Shown here piece by piece: positions 1-9,856 of a DNA stretch of 64,000 nucleotides. How positions within the stretch are numbered: the first letter of the stretch is position 1; every line of letters starts with the position of its first letter. This DNA is from an uncultured Flavobacteriaceae bacterium (GTDB lineage: Bacteria; Bacteroidota; Bacteroidia; Flavobacteriales; Flavobacteriaceae): assembly GCA_947500525.1 (NCBI GenBank), contig CANMSH010000005.1:248001-312000 (forward strand), given 5' to 3'. The notes below the pieces were generated by a model, which was given only the letters and a program-made list of their open reading frames with translations, had not been told where the DNA came from and did not search any database. The position numbers and the translations under genes are program-made.

Positions 1-411
1 ACCGAAGAATCTCAAGATGGCGTTGGTAAGGTTACGCTAGAAGGAGTTACAATTAACGGAACTATCACTTCAACAAGTAAAAACCTAGATGCCACATTAA
101 CTATTACAGAAAATCCTAATACTATTACCGCAGCAGGAAGTTATACAGAGGTAATCACTGCTTCTTTTGCCACCTTAAGTAGAACAGAAGAAGTTGAGGT
201 AAATTTAGACAATGAGCTTAATCAAGGTGCTTGGTCTCTCAATAATGGAGTGCTTACACTTTTAGGTGGAGCTGAAACATTAGAAGTAAATATCATTCAA
301 TTAACCTCCACCATGCTACGAATTGAAATTCCAATTGAGAGAGATGTTATCATTGAAGGAACAGATGTTTCTATAGATACTACCATAAAAATGACGTTTA
401 CTAAACAATAG
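1..411 (+). CDS. C-terminal part of a secreted or lipoprotein-type protein (start lies outside the window)
   Basis: Reading frame 1 is open from the first base to a TAG stop and gives 136 residues with no start codon of its own. The peptide is rich in Thr, Asn, Glu and beta-branched residues. Its end has the alternating pattern of short beta strands (WSLNNGVLTLL, then ETLEVNIIQLTSTMLRIEIP) seen in lipocalin-like lipoproteins of Bacteroidota. That family assignment is inference from pattern only. A terminator hairpin follows 27 bases downstream, so this is the last gene of its transcript. Function unknown. Confidence 0.6.
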   Translation, partial: TEESQDGVGKVTLEGVTINGTITSTSKNLDATLTITENPNTITAAGSYTEVITASFATLSRTEEVEVNLDNELNQGAWSLNNGVLTLLGGAETLEVNIIQLTSTMLRIEIPIERDVIIEGTDVSIDTTIKMTFTKQ

Positions 412-437
412 TTGATCTTATTATTGTAAATAAAATT

Positions 438-460
438 AAAGGGGATTTTCCCCTTTTTTA
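438..460 (+). terminator. Rho-independent terminator after the first gene
   Basis: AAAGGGGA and TCCCCTTT pair around a short T-rich loop and are followed by a run of six Ts. It separates the upstream gene from the pyrG promoter, which begins at once after it. Confidence 0.8.
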
Positions 461-491
461 TTTGCATTTCACTTTAGAGTTTGTACTTTTG
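461..491 (+). promoter_or_regulatory. pyrG promoter, Bacteroidota type
   Basis: TTTG at 461-464, a 19-base spacer and TACTTTTG at 484-491 match the Bacteroidota sigma consensus TTTG-N19-TAnnTTTG exactly. The start codon lies 17 bases after the -7 box, so the leader is about 10 bases. Confidence 0.8.
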
Positions 492-505
492 GCAAAACCT
501 AATAG

Positions 506-2140
<1,635 letters not shown>

Positions 2141-2162
2141 TTTTATTATCAATTTTAAATAA

Positions 2163-3260
2163 TTATTTCACTACTTCTTTAGCTTTTAATTTAGCTTCTT
2201 CATTCCGTTCAATTTTATGCTCTGGGCGTGTCCATTTTGGTTTTTCACCCAACGGCTCAAATTGCGAATCGACTGCTTCAACCGTTTCAGGTTGCATTTT
2301 TTTGATAAAAGGTTTTTGAGGGTTCAGGCCTAATAACTCAAACATTTCCATATCTGCATTTACATCAGGATTTGGCGTCGTTAACAACTTATCTCCTGCA
2401 AAAATAGAATTCGCTCCTGCGAAGAAACACATCGCCTGCCCTTCTCTGCTCATTTCTGTTCTACCCGCGCTCAATCTTACTTGTGTTTCTGGCATTACAA
2501 TACGCGTAGTTGCAACCATTCGAATCATTTCCCAAATAGAAACCGGTTTTTGATCTTCTAATGGAGTACCTTCTACAGCAACCAATGCATTAATAGGCAC
2601 CGATTCTGGTTGTGGATTTAATGTAGACAATGCAACTAGCATACCCGCTCTATCTTCAGATTTTTCTCCCATTCCTATAATTCCACCACTACATACGGTA
2701 ACATTCGTTTTTCTAACATTATCAATTGTATCTAGTCTGTCTTGATATCCTCGGGTAGATATTACCTCTTTATAATATTCTTCAGATGAATCTAAATTAT
2801 GATTATAGGCATACAATCCAGCTTCAGCTAAACGATGGGCTTGATTTTCGGTAATCATACCTAAAGTACAACATACCTCCATATCTAGCTTGTTAATAGT
2901 ACGCACCATTTCTAAAACCTCATCAAACTCTGGTCCGTCTTTTACATTTCTCCAAGCTGCTCCCATACATACCCTTGAGCTTCCAGAAGCTTTAGCGCGT
3001 AGCGCTTGTGCTTTAACCTGACGTACACTCATTAAATCATTACCTTCAACATTTGTGTGATATCTAGCCGCTTGCGGGCAATAGCCACAATCTTCTGGAC
3101 ATCCGCCTGTTTTAATAGAAAGTAATGTACTTACTTGAACCGTATTAGGATCATGATGTTCGCGATGAATCGTCGCTGCATCATATAGCAATTCCATTAA
3201 TGGCTTATTATATACATCGAGTATTTCTTCTTTCGTCCAATTGTGTCGGGTAATGCTCAT
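2163..3260 (-). CDS. bioB: Biotin synthase (radical SAM)
   Basis: Inserts sulfur into dethiobiotin, the final step of biotin synthesis. The radical SAM cluster motif is C54-PED-C58-GY-C61, and the family motifs MGAAWRNVKDGPEF, CCTLGMI, CSGGIIGMGE and VRLSAGR are all present, covering the [2Fe-2S] and substrate sites. The 365 residues include about 25 extra C-terminal residues rich in Lys and Glu compared with the E. coli enzyme. The gene has its own promoter and is separated from bioA, bioD and bioF by about 5 kb, so it is not in one operon with them. Confidence 0.97.
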   Translation of the reverse strand: MSITRHNWTKEEILDVYNKPLMELLYDAATIHREHHDPNTVQVSTLLSIKTGGCPEDCGYCPQAARYHTNVEGNDLMSVRQVKAQALRAKASGSSRVCMGAAWRNVKDGPEFDEVLEMVRTINKLDMEVCCTLGMITENQAHRLAEAGLYAYNHNLDSSEEYYKEVISTRGYQDRLDTIDNVRKTNVTVCSGGIIGMGEKSEDRAGMLVALSTLNPQPESVPINALVAVEGTPLEDQKPVSIWEMIRMVATTRIVMPETQVRLSAGRTEMSREGQAMCFFAGANSIFAGDKLLTTPNPDVNADMEMFELLGLNPQKPFIKKMQPETVEAVDSQFEPLGEKPKWTRPEHKIERNEEAKLKAKEVVK

Positions 3261-3282
3261 AAAATCATCTCATTTTAAAATT

Positions 3283-3313
3283 CAAAAATAGTAAAAAGGT
3301 TTTGTGTTCTAAA
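3283..3313 (-). promoter_or_regulatory. bioB promoter
   Basis: On the minus strand TTTA (3313-3310), a 19-base spacer and TATTTTTG (3290-3283) fit the Bacteroidota consensus with one mismatch. It abuts the 3' end of the upstream gene; the leader is about 15-20 bases. Confidence 0.65.
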
Positions 3314-3318
3314 CTAAT

Positions 3319-4434
3319 TTAGTCTGTTTCTTTTAAAACCAACTGTCTGCCTAATTCTGCTAAAAACGGAATTCCAATTGTTTCATATTCATACGTATCA
3401 TCATTGTATATACCATTTTCATTCACATGAATCGTCGCAGTAATAATATATTCTTTAGCCGTCTTTTTATTTATGATATAAGCGCAATCGGTTAAATATC
3501 CATAAGCGTAACCCACTTTATTTCGAATTTCGATGTAATCAGGTATGTCTTCCTTCGTATCACCATAGATTAAAAACTTCACATATCCGTCATAATAGTC
3601 ATCTGAGGTATATCCTGCTTCACTAGGTAATAAGGACATACTCTTTAATAAAAATGAGCGATCTTCAATAGACAATTGAAACTGCATAGTATTAGGATAT
3701 AAATCGCCATACACCAACTGTTTCATCATATTGTGTAAAGATGTGAGAGGGAGATAGTTTTTCATAGAAAAGTCTTTTGGTTTCTCAACTAGAACATCAC
3801 TTTCTATGTATCCTTTTCCTTTTAAAACACTATTCAATTTTAATCTTTCAATAGGTTTATTTATAATCTCGTCGGTTGTGGTTGTTGTGCTATCATTTAT
3901 ATAAAATACCAAAGGTTTCGTTGTTAATTCATCGGAGTTTTCAGTTGAAAGACGATGTGAAATTCTCGAAAAGATTCCTTTATTTTTTAATCTACTGTTT
4001 ATTTCATCTTGACCTAAATATTCAAACAATCTATTATACGCTTCGTTGTCACTTACGGCGAATATTTTTTGGATTTCTTGAGTGAAGGTAGTTTCAATGC
4101 TATCTCCTTCGACATAAAATTTTGAATCTCGATAAAAATTTTTTTGTTCATTCATTTTCTCTAGTGCCAAAGCAGCAATAGGGAATTTCACGGAGCTTGC
4201 CGGATAAAAATAAGTACTATCACTTACCTGAAAACTATAATCTTTAAAACGGATAGCATTATCTATTTCACGATAAATTTCTGTATATAAAATCTGAACT
4301 TCATATTTTTCTAGGCTATCCACAACCCTTTTTATCTTTTCATTTTTTGAAGACAAAACGTTTTCTAAAGGTGTTTTTTCGATTTTCGCACAGCCTACCA
4401 TAACTAGTATAAAAAAAAATGTAAACGATCTCAT
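3319..4434 (-). CDS. Serine beta-lactamase-like lipoprotein (class A fold)
   Basis: A 371-residue exported protein. Residues 1-14 are a lipoprotein signal ending in VMVGC, with Cys15 as the lipidated residue, so it is probably periplasm-facing or on the outer membrane. Penicillin-recognising motifs are present: SSVK at 80-83 (catalytic Ser80, Lys83), SDN at 128-130, and KVG at 306-308 in place of the usual KTG. This pattern marks the class A beta-lactamase / serine hydrolase superfamily. It is longer than true class A enzymes (about 290 residues), and I cannot place a general-base Glu166 equivalent with confidence, so the substrate is open and antibiotic resistance should not be assumed. It lies just upstream of bioB on the same strand but ends before the bioB promoter. 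Confidence 0.8.
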   Translation of the reverse strand: MRSFTFFFILVMVGCAKIEKTPLENVLSSKNEKIKRVVDSLEKYEVQILYTEIYREIDNAIRFKDYSFQVSDSTYFYPASSVKFPIAALALEKMNEQKNFYRDSKFYVEGDSIETTFTQEIQKIFAVSDNEAYNRLFEYLGQDEINSRLKNKGIFSRISHRLSTENSDELTTKPLVFYINDSTTTTTDEIINKPIERLKLNSVLKGKGYIESDVLVEKPKDFSMKNYLPLTSLHNMMKQLVYGDLYPNTMQFQLSIEDRSFLLKSMSLLPSEAGYTSDDYYDGYVKFLIYGDTKEDIPDYIEIRNKVGYAYGYLTDCAYIINKKTAKEYIITATIHVNENGIYNDDTYEYETIGIPFLAELGRQLVLKETD

Positions 4435-4480
4435 TTCATAAATTTTTATTAAAGATATAAATATTCGGTGTAGATGGTTA

Positions 4481-4511
4481 TAAAAAAAAGATCCGCACTT
4501 AAGTGCGGATC
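4481..4511 (-). terminator. Terminator of the flotillin operon
   Basis: An 11-bp perfect stem (GATCCGCACTT against AAGTGCGGATC) at 4490-4511 is followed on the minus strand by eight Ts. It lies 11 bases after the flotillin stop codon. Confidence 0.85.
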
Positions 4512-4521
4512 TCTTAAAAAA

Positions 4522-5970
4522 CTATTCTTCTTCTTTTTTTGGATGCTCTTTTTTAGATGGAACTTCCTCTGACTTTTTTTCTTGGTCATCAACATTCCTA
4601 CCTTTTAAATATTGCGGTAAGTCCATACCCGCCATATTAAACATTTCTTGTAATGGTGGAACTGCTTTGTACATTCCAGAAATGAAATTAGAAGTTGACG
4701 TTTGACCATCTTTTCCTCCGCCGTTTTCCCAAACTGTTACTTTATCAATCTTGATATTCTTGATCGCTTCTGCTTGAGTTTTCACCAATTCTGGTAATTT
4801 ATCAGCAATCAATAATAAAACAGCATCTTTAGAATTATTACCAGCAGCTTTTACAATTTGGTCTAAACCAGCAGCTTGCTTTGTCAAAACTTCATACAAT
4901 CCTTTTGCTTCGGCTTGTGCCTTAAATAAAATGGCATCTGCCTCACCTTTGGCTCTTCTTCTAATTCTTTCAGCTTCCGCTTCGGCATCAATTTCAACTT
5001 TTCTTTTATCTATTTCTGCAGGTACAATAACATCAGCCATTTGAGAAGAACGTTCTCTTTCGGCACGCGCAGATTCTGCTTCGGTTTCGGCTGCGTACGA
5101 TTCTTCCAAGGCTTTTGCAGATTGTACTTTTTCGGAGGCAATAGCCACACGCTCTGCTTCGGCTTCTCGTTGACGACGCAACGAATCAGAGTTCGCTACG
5201 GCAATCTTAGCTGTATTTTCTCCTTCTACGGCTTGAGCATTTGCAGCTGCTACTTGTGTTCTTTCATCTTGAACCGCATTGGCTTCACCAATAGATCCAT
5301 CTCTGGTTTTTTCGGCAACAGATTTACGAGCTGCATTTATTGCATGTGCTGCTGCTTCTTTTCCTAAAGCTTCAATATATCCTGATTCGTCAACAATATC
5401 GGTGATATTTACATTGATCAGTTTTAATCCTACTTTCTTTAACTCTGATTCTACACTTTTCGAAATATTAGTCAAAAATTTATCTCTATCTGAATTAATT
5501 TCTTCAATATCCATAGAAGCAACTACCAAACGTAATTGTCCGAAAATAATCTCTTGCGCTAATTCTTGGATGTTATTTTGATCTAAACCAAGTAATCTCT
5601 CAGCAGCATTTTGCATGATGCCTGGTTCGGTAGAAACACCAATTGTAAAGCGCGAAGGTACATTTACACGAATGTTTTGCTTGGATAGTGCATTTATTAA
5701 GTTTACTTCAATTGATATTGGAGTCAAATCCAAAAATTGATAGTCTTGAATAACTGGCAAAATAAATGCCGCACCACCGTGAATACATTTGGCCGATTGT
5801 CCGCCGCCAACTTTACCATACACAACTAATATTCTATCTGACGGACAGCGTTTATAACGTTTTATTAATACAATTAAAATAACAACAATAAATAATATTG
5901 CGAAGATTAGTGCCATCGGGGCTCCAATACCTTCTAATCCAAGGTTTTCTTGGCTACTCAGTAATCTCAT
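4522..5970 (-). CDS. Flotillin-like SPFH membrane scaffold protein
   Basis: A 482-residue protein of the flotillin/SPFH family, which forms membrane microdomain scaffolds. One hydrophobic segment (about residues 18-37) is followed by basic residues (KRYKR), then the SPFH/PHB domain (about 45-190), then a long Ala/Glu/Arg-rich coiled coil (about 205-350) with the repeated EAEAERI pattern. The C-terminus is Lys/Glu-rich (KKSEEVPSKKEHPKKEEE). Its first 17 bases overlap the end of the upstream NfeD-like gene, which shows translational coupling. The flotillin/NfeD pairing is a conserved partnership in bacteria. Cargo and physiological role cannot be read from the sequence. Confidence 0.93.
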   Translation of the reverse strand: MRLLSSQENLGLEGIGAPMALIFAILFIVVILIVLIKRYKRCPSDRILVVYGKVGGGQSAKCIHGGAAFILPVIQDYQFLDLTPISIEVNLINALSKQNIRVNVPSRFTIGVSTEPGIMQNAAERLLGLDQNNIQELAQEIIFGQLRLVVASMDIEEINSDRDKFLTNISKSVESELKKVGLKLINVNITDIVDESGYIEALGKEAAAHAINAARKSVAEKTRDGSIGEANAVQDERTQVAAANAQAVEGENTAKIAVANSDSLRRQREAEAERVAIASEKVQSAKALEESYAAETEAESARAERERSSQMADVIVPAEIDKRKVEIDAEAEAERIRRRAKGEADAILFKAQAEAKGLYEVLTKQAAGLDQIVKAAGNNSKDAVLLLIADKLPELVKTQAEAIKNIKIDKVTVWENGGGKDGQTSTSNFISGMYKAVPPLQEMFNMAGMDLPQYLKGRNVDDQEKKSEEVPSKKEHPKKEEE

Positions 5971-6571
5971 AGGTTTGTGGGTTTAAGGGTTCAATTGGTT
6001 TTTGTGTTTGGTTAACGATTAATATACCGTTGCTTGTAATATCAACTACCTTGACAATCGTTCCGGATTTCAATTCATAAATAGAATCAGACAAAGCCTC
6101 TAACTCACGAAGTGAGCCTTGTACTCGAACATGCACTTTCCCCATTTTAGAGCGATTTGCTCCAACGGTAAGATACACTTCACCAATACTATCAATCGCA
6201 TTCTTATAATTTAACGTACCACTATCTGCCAATTTTGACATAAAATAAAATAGTGACGCCATGATGGTCATCATTAACAGTCCGCAAAAAATAGAAATCG
6301 CCACTGTTAAAGAAGTGGGAAGTCCCGCGTCAATACACGCAATTCCAGTCCACCCAAAAATAGTAAAGAAACCTACTATATTCTTAAATGAGATAAATTG
6401 AAAACCAATTCCAGTATCCCCTTCAATATCTGAGTCAACGTCGCCTATATCGTCGGCGTCACCACCTGTAAAAGCAAGAATCATGACAACGGTAAAAATA
6501 AGCGAGCCTATTATGGCAATTAACCAATATAGTTTAGGCAGAAAATCTAAGTTTGAAAACCATTCTATCAT
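5954..6571 (-). CDS. NfeD/YqiJ-like membrane protein with OB-fold
   Basis: A 205-residue membrane protein, partner of the adjacent flotillin. The first hydrophobic segment is about residues 13-35, then an acidic Gly/Asp linker (GGDADDIGDVDSDIEGD), then two more hydrophobic segments (about 62-80 and 88-112). The C-terminal 75 residues (GEVYLTVGANRSKMGKVHVRV onwards) have the short-strand pattern of the NfeD OB-fold. The stop codon lies inside the flotillin start region (17-base overlap), so the two are one transcript. A promoter is visible 16 bases upstream of the start. No NfeD serine-protease domain is present, so this is the short form. Confidence 0.85.
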   Translation of the reverse strand: MIEWFSNLDFLPKLYWLIAIIGSLIFTVVMILAFTGGDADDIGDVDSDIEGDTGIGFQFISFKNIVGFFTIFGWTGIACIDAGLPTSLTVAISIFCGLLMMTIMASLFYFMSKLADSGTLNYKNAIDSIGEVYLTVGANRSKMGKVHVRVQGSLRELEALSDSIYELKSGTIVKVVDITSNGILIVNQTQKPIEPLNPQTYEITE

Positions 6572-6587
6572 AGCTGTTAATTTTTAT

Positions 6588-6617
6588 GAAATATAAAACC
6601 TTTTAACGGTTTTACAA
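6588..6617 (-). promoter_or_regulatory. Promoter of the NfeD-flotillin operon with a hairpin in its spacer
   Basis: On the minus strand TTG (6617-6615), 19 bases, then TATATTTC (6595-6588), one mismatch from TAnnTTTG. The spacer is almost entirely a 7-bp stem (TAAAACC at 6594-6600 with GGTTTTA at 6608-6614) that can act as a weak terminator for the gene upstream on this strand. Confidence 0.5.
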
Positions 6618-6620
6618 TAA

Positions 6621-7775
6621 TTATTTGGAAAGTAAAATGCTCACAGCATTACCACCAAAACCAACGGCATTGACAAGAATTTTTTTGAGTTGTTTTGGTT
6701 GTTGTTGCTTGGCTACAAAAGGAACATCGATTGCTTTTTGGTATCTTAACATGAGTAATGCAAATTCTATACTTAGCATTCCCGAAGCTCCGAAAGTATG
6801 TCCTAACTTCCACTTATTGGTAGTCAAAAAAGGAATTTTGTTACAAAAAATCGCAGAAATTGCTTTAAATTCTGATAAATCACCCTTCTTTGTACCCGGT
6901 GCATGCATCACAATTACATCCACATCATTTGGATGAATTTCTCCTAATGCCATCTTCATAGAACGTTGAAAGCACGAGGCTTCCGCAGAAATTGAGGTGT
7001 TATGTTCTAATATTTCGGTAGCATACCCAACACCCTCTATATAACCCAAAGCGTTCTCTTTTCTTCCATATTCTAAACAAGCAATGCTTGCTCCTTCACC
7101 TAATACCATGGTATTGTATTTTTTGTCAAGATCAAAAGCTTTACAGGGGTATGTATCATTATTTTTCGCATACACCTTTAACGCCCGCATTTGTGCAATT
7201 GTAAATGATGTTAATGGCGCTTCACTCCCTCCTACCAAAAACTTATCGGCCATACCACTCTGTATCCAAGCCACACCATTTAGTAAGGCATGAAGCGCGG
7301 TAGAACATGTAATCGAATGACTAATTTCTGGACCTTGGGTTTGCAGATCATGCGCTACCCAAGAAGAAATATTTCCCAGGGTAGTAGTTGGGGAAGTCAA
7401 GGTTTTTGCCTCCTTATCTTTCAAAAATTGTTTGTGATAGGTTTCAAATAAACCAGTGGCACCTCTTGAAGAGCCGATATTTACACCAAAATTATCGGTA
7501 CTGTCCCAACCTGCTTGATGCACCGCGTCTCTCGACGCATGGATAGCGAATAGTACAGAATCATCTAAATTTTTATACTTCTGATCGGAGTTTTTTAACG
7601 AGATGATTTTTTTCTTTCCTTCTGAGGTTAACATAGCAACAAAGGCCTCCTTTGCATCAAAATTTTTGGCTGTTATATAATGTTCACTATCTTGATACTT
7701 TTCCCAAGCTTCTTCTAAAGAAAGACCTAGAGGTGAAATAGAACGAATAGCGGAAATAGAAATTGGTGCTTTCAA
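6621..7775 (-). CDS. Beta-ketoacyl-ACP synthase-like enzyme (KAS II / FabF type)
   Basis: A 384-residue thiolase-fold condensing enzyme with the full Cys-His-His triad: Cys157 in SITCSTALHAL, His291 in VMHAPGTKKGD, His326 in KWKLGHTFGASG. It is slightly shorter than FabF (about 410 residues). The start is a TTG: an in-frame TAA lies two codons upstream and the next Met is residue 48, inside the fold. It sits between the bioA side of the biotin genes and the flotillin operon, so it may act in making the pimeloyl chain rather than in bulk fatty acid synthesis; this is inference. General fatty acid or secondary lipid synthesis is the alternative. Confidence 0.88.
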   Translation of the reverse strand: MKAPISISAIRSISPLGLSLEEAWEKYQDSEHYITAKNFDAKEAFVAMLTSEGKKKIISLKNSDQKYKNLDDSVLFAIHASRDAVHQAGWDSTDNFGVNIGSSRGATGLFETYHKQFLKDKEAKTLTSPTTTLGNISSWVAHDLQTQGPEISHSITCSTALHALLNGVAWIQSGMADKFLVGGSEAPLTSFTIAQMRALKVYAKNNDTYPCKAFDLDKKYNTMVLGEGASIACLEYGRKENALGYIEGVGYATEILEHNTSISAEASCFQRSMKMALGEIHPNDVDVIVMHAPGTKKGDLSEFKAISAIFCNKIPFLTTNKWKLGHTFGASGMLSIEFALLMLRYQKAIDVPFVAKQQQPKQLKKILVNAVGFGGNAVSILLSK

Positions 7776-7791
7776 CTGTTAATATTTTCAG

Positions 7792-7799
7792 CAAAAGTA
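7792..7799 (-). promoter_or_regulatory. -7 element upstream of the beta-ketoacyl synthase gene
   Basis: TACTTTTG on the minus strand, 16 bases before the TTG start, matches TAnnTTTG. I see no clear TTTG 19-21 bases upstream, so the match is partial. Confidence 0.45.
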
Positions 7800-7844
7800 A
7801 CAAAAGACGAAATAGGGATACTAATATATAAATGAAAAAATACG

Positions 7845-8279
7845 ATGACTGAATATATACAGCAAAAAAGTTGGTTTCGACGTAATTGGTTGTGGGTAGT
7901 GCCCGCTGGTGGATGTCTAACAATTATCTTACTATTCATATTTGGTATTGGCGCAGCAATTTTTGGAGTCACTAAACTTTTTACTGAATCTGCCCCATAC
8001 ACCTATGCCTTAGAACAAGCTTCAAATGATGCGCGGGTAATTCAATTTCTAGGAAATCCTATTGAAAGCGATGGCATCATTCAAGGTAATATTTCCTTGA
8101 GTAATAATAATGGCCATGCTGATATAACCATACCTATAAAAGGTACCAAAGGTTCTGGATCAGTCACTATTATCGGTGAAAAAGAAGATGGCACATGGAC
8201 TTATGAAAAGTTATTTGTTACCATTAAAGAAACGAATGAGCAAATCAATTTACTCGATAAGAATTTAGAAGGTATCTAA
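7845..8279 (+). CDS. Coa1-family membrane protein (cytochrome c oxidase assembly factor 1-like)
   Basis: A 144-residue protein with a basic N-terminus (KSWFRRNW), one membrane segment (about residues 15-42) and an exported C-terminal domain. The stretch ALEQASNDARVIQFLGNPIESDG, then GNISLSNNNGHADITIPIKG and GSVTIIGEKEDGTWTYEKL, is the Coa1 family pattern (PF08695). Members are widespread in Flavobacteria and often not linked to oxidase genes, so a role in cytochrome oxidase assembly is not shown. It lies alone on the plus strand within the biotin region, and its last 15 bases overlap the convergent bioA end. Confidence 0.85.
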   Translation: MTEYIQQKSWFRRNWLWVVPAGGCLTIILLFIFGIGAAIFGVTKLFTESAPYTYALEQASNDARVIQFLGNPIESDGIIQGNISLSNNNGHADITIPIKGTKGSGSVTIIGEKEDGTWTYEKLFVTIKETNEQINLLDKNLEGI

Positions 8280-9530
8280 AGCTTCTTCAATAGTATCGTA
8301 GACTTTTTGCAACTCAATATTGTTAATGACAAATGGCACCTGAATATATATGGTATTTCCAAGAGGTCGCAAGAACACACCACGACTCATGAAAAATTTT
8401 AAGAGTTTATCTCTTAAATCTCCATAACGTTCCATTTTTGTATCTAAATCTAATGCGAAAATTACACCCTGCGAGCGTGTGCTTCTTACAATAGGATGCG
8501 CATCAATATGTTTTTCAAATTTTTTATGCGCTCTTGATATTTCTTTAATTCTATCTTGAATTTCTGATGTTTGCAACAATTCTACCGCTGCAATTGCCGC
8601 AGAACATGCGATAGGGTTTGCCGAATAGGTATGGCAATGAAAAAAGCCTTTTGCCATATCGTTACTTAAAAAAGCTTCATATATTTCTTCGGTACATGAA
8701 GTAATTGCCATGGGCACCAAGCCCGCAGTTAACGCCTTACTTAGACATATAATATCTGGTTTCGTCTCAACAAAATCAGAAGCAAAATGACTTCCGGTTT
8801 TACCGAAACCTGTCATAACCTCATCAGCTATGGTTAGTATTTTTTTTGATTTACAAAGTGCTAAAATTTCATTTAAACCTGCTGCATTGTGAATTTTCAT
8901 CCCTGCTGCACCCTGAATAATCGGTTCATAGATAAAACCAGCAATTTTATACTGATTTGCATAGGCAGTCAATTGATTTAAAATCTCTTTATGATTTTCG
9001 CCATTTGGTACAGGAATCCGTTTTACTTCGATTAAAAAATCTTCAAAAGGTCCGTTATAAACCGATAAACCAGAGACAGACATTGCTCCAAAGGTATCAC
9101 CGTGGAAACCATTTTCAAAAGCTATAAATGTGGTTCGCTTTTGTTCTTTATTAAAATAGTATTGCAATGCCATTTTAATGCCTGCTTCTACGGCAGTCGA
9201 ACCGTTGTCATTGAAAAAAATTCTGTTTTGATTTTTAGGTAAAATTTTTATTAATTCTTCGGATAATTTTACTGCAGGCTCATGTGTAAAGTCACTAAAC
9301 ATTACTTGATCTAATTGCTGCATTTGCTGATACACGCGATTTGTAATGAAGTCATTACAATGACCGAACATACAGGTGTACCATGAAGAAATAGCATCTA
9401 TATATTCATTGCCATGCTCGTCAGTTAATATACATCCTTTGGCTTTTACGATCGCCAAACTATCAGGATGTAACTGGTGTTGTTTTAGCGGATGCCACAA
9501 ATGTTTTTTATCACGTTCTTGTAATGTCAT
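8265..9530 (-). CDS. bioA: Adenosylmethionine-8-amino-7-oxononanoate aminotransferase
   Basis: PLP enzyme that transfers the amino group of S-adenosylmethionine to KAPA, giving DAPA, in biotin synthesis. Family signatures are WHPLKQHQ near the N-terminus, YIDAISSWYTCMFGHCN, the GFHGDTFGAMSVSG block, TIADEVMTGFGKTGSHFA, and the PLP lysine in CLSKALTAGLVPMAIT. I place the start at the ATG at 9530 (MTLQERDKKHLWHP), as in homologues; an in-frame ATG at 9560 would add ten residues. The gene follows the GIY-YIG gene on the same strand, and its end overlaps the convergent coa1-like gene. Confidence 0.96.
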   Translation of the reverse strand: MTLQERDKKHLWHPLKQHQLHPDSLAIVKAKGCILTDEHGNEYIDAISSWYTCMFGHCNDFITNRVYQQMQQLDQVMFSDFTHEPAVKLSEELIKILPKNQNRIFFNDNGSTAVEAGIKMALQYYFNKEQKRTTFIAFENGFHGDTFGAMSVSGLSVYNGPFEDFLIEVKRIPVPNGENHKEILNQLTAYANQYKIAGFIYEPIIQGAAGMKIHNAAGLNEILALCKSKKILTIADEVMTGFGKTGSHFASDFVETKPDIICLSKALTAGLVPMAITSCTEEIYEAFLSNDMAKGFFHCHTYSANPIACSAAIAAVELLQTSEIQDRIKEISRAHKKFEKHIDAHPIVRSTRSQGVIFALDLDTKMERYGDLRDKLLKFFMSRGVFLRPLGNTIYIQVPFVINNIELQKVYDTIEEALDTF

Positions 9531-9569
9531 AATCTTGTCATGCTGCGCTAGTTTCAGCATCGCATTTAA

Positions 9570-9848
9570 TTAATATTCTAAAGTTGTTAAATTTGGGTTC
9601 GCTTTTCGAATCAAGTTCAACTTCCATTCTTTATGCCAATTCTTGAGTTGTTTTTCTCTTTTAATTGCTCGATTAATATCAGAAAATTCTTCAAAATAAA
9701 TCAAATCGCTTAGGTTATACTTTCGAGTAAAAATAGAGGCTGTTTTATTATAGTGTTCAGATAGCCTTTTTGATAAATTAGCCGTGACCCCAGTGTAAAA
9801 TGTGGTCCGATATTTATTCGTCAATATGTAAACATAACTTTTTTTCAT
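9570..9848 (-). CDS. Small GIY-YIG nuclease-superfamily protein
   Basis: A 92-residue stand-alone GIY-YIG domain of the UPF0213/YhbQ type. It has YVYIL at residues 5-9 and YTG at 18-20 (the GIY and YIG strands), Arg28 in SKRLSEH, and Glu65 in KREKQLK, the expected catalytic positions. It interrupts the bioD-bioA order, with 39 and 38 bases to its neighbours, and a REP-like palindrome lies just upstream. Similar small GIY-YIG genes in Bacteroidota often sit beside such palindromes. DNA cleavage is expected from the family but the target is unknown. Confidence 0.9.
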   Translation of the reverse strand: MKKSYVYILTNKYRTTFYTGVTANLSKRLSEHYNKTASIFTRKYNLSDLIYFEEFSDINRAIKREKQLKNWHKEWKLNLIRKANPNLTTLEY

Positions 9849-9856
9849 AACATGAT

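Noticed and set aside
5041-5581. Two plus-strand open frames of about 100 codons opposite the flotillin gene
   Set aside because: They lie entirely antisense to a clear coiled-coil gene whose biased codons open the other strand; their peptides are Cys/Phe-rich or low-complexity with no motif.
7687-8002. Minus-strand frames of 76-78 codons over the Coa1-like gene
   Set aside because: They overlap each other and the well-supported plus-strand Coa1-like gene, and have no recognisable domain.
9570-9848. GIY-YIG gene as part of a homing intron or intein
   Set aside because: bioA and bioD on both sides are complete and there is no intron-like structure; it is a stand-alone gene.
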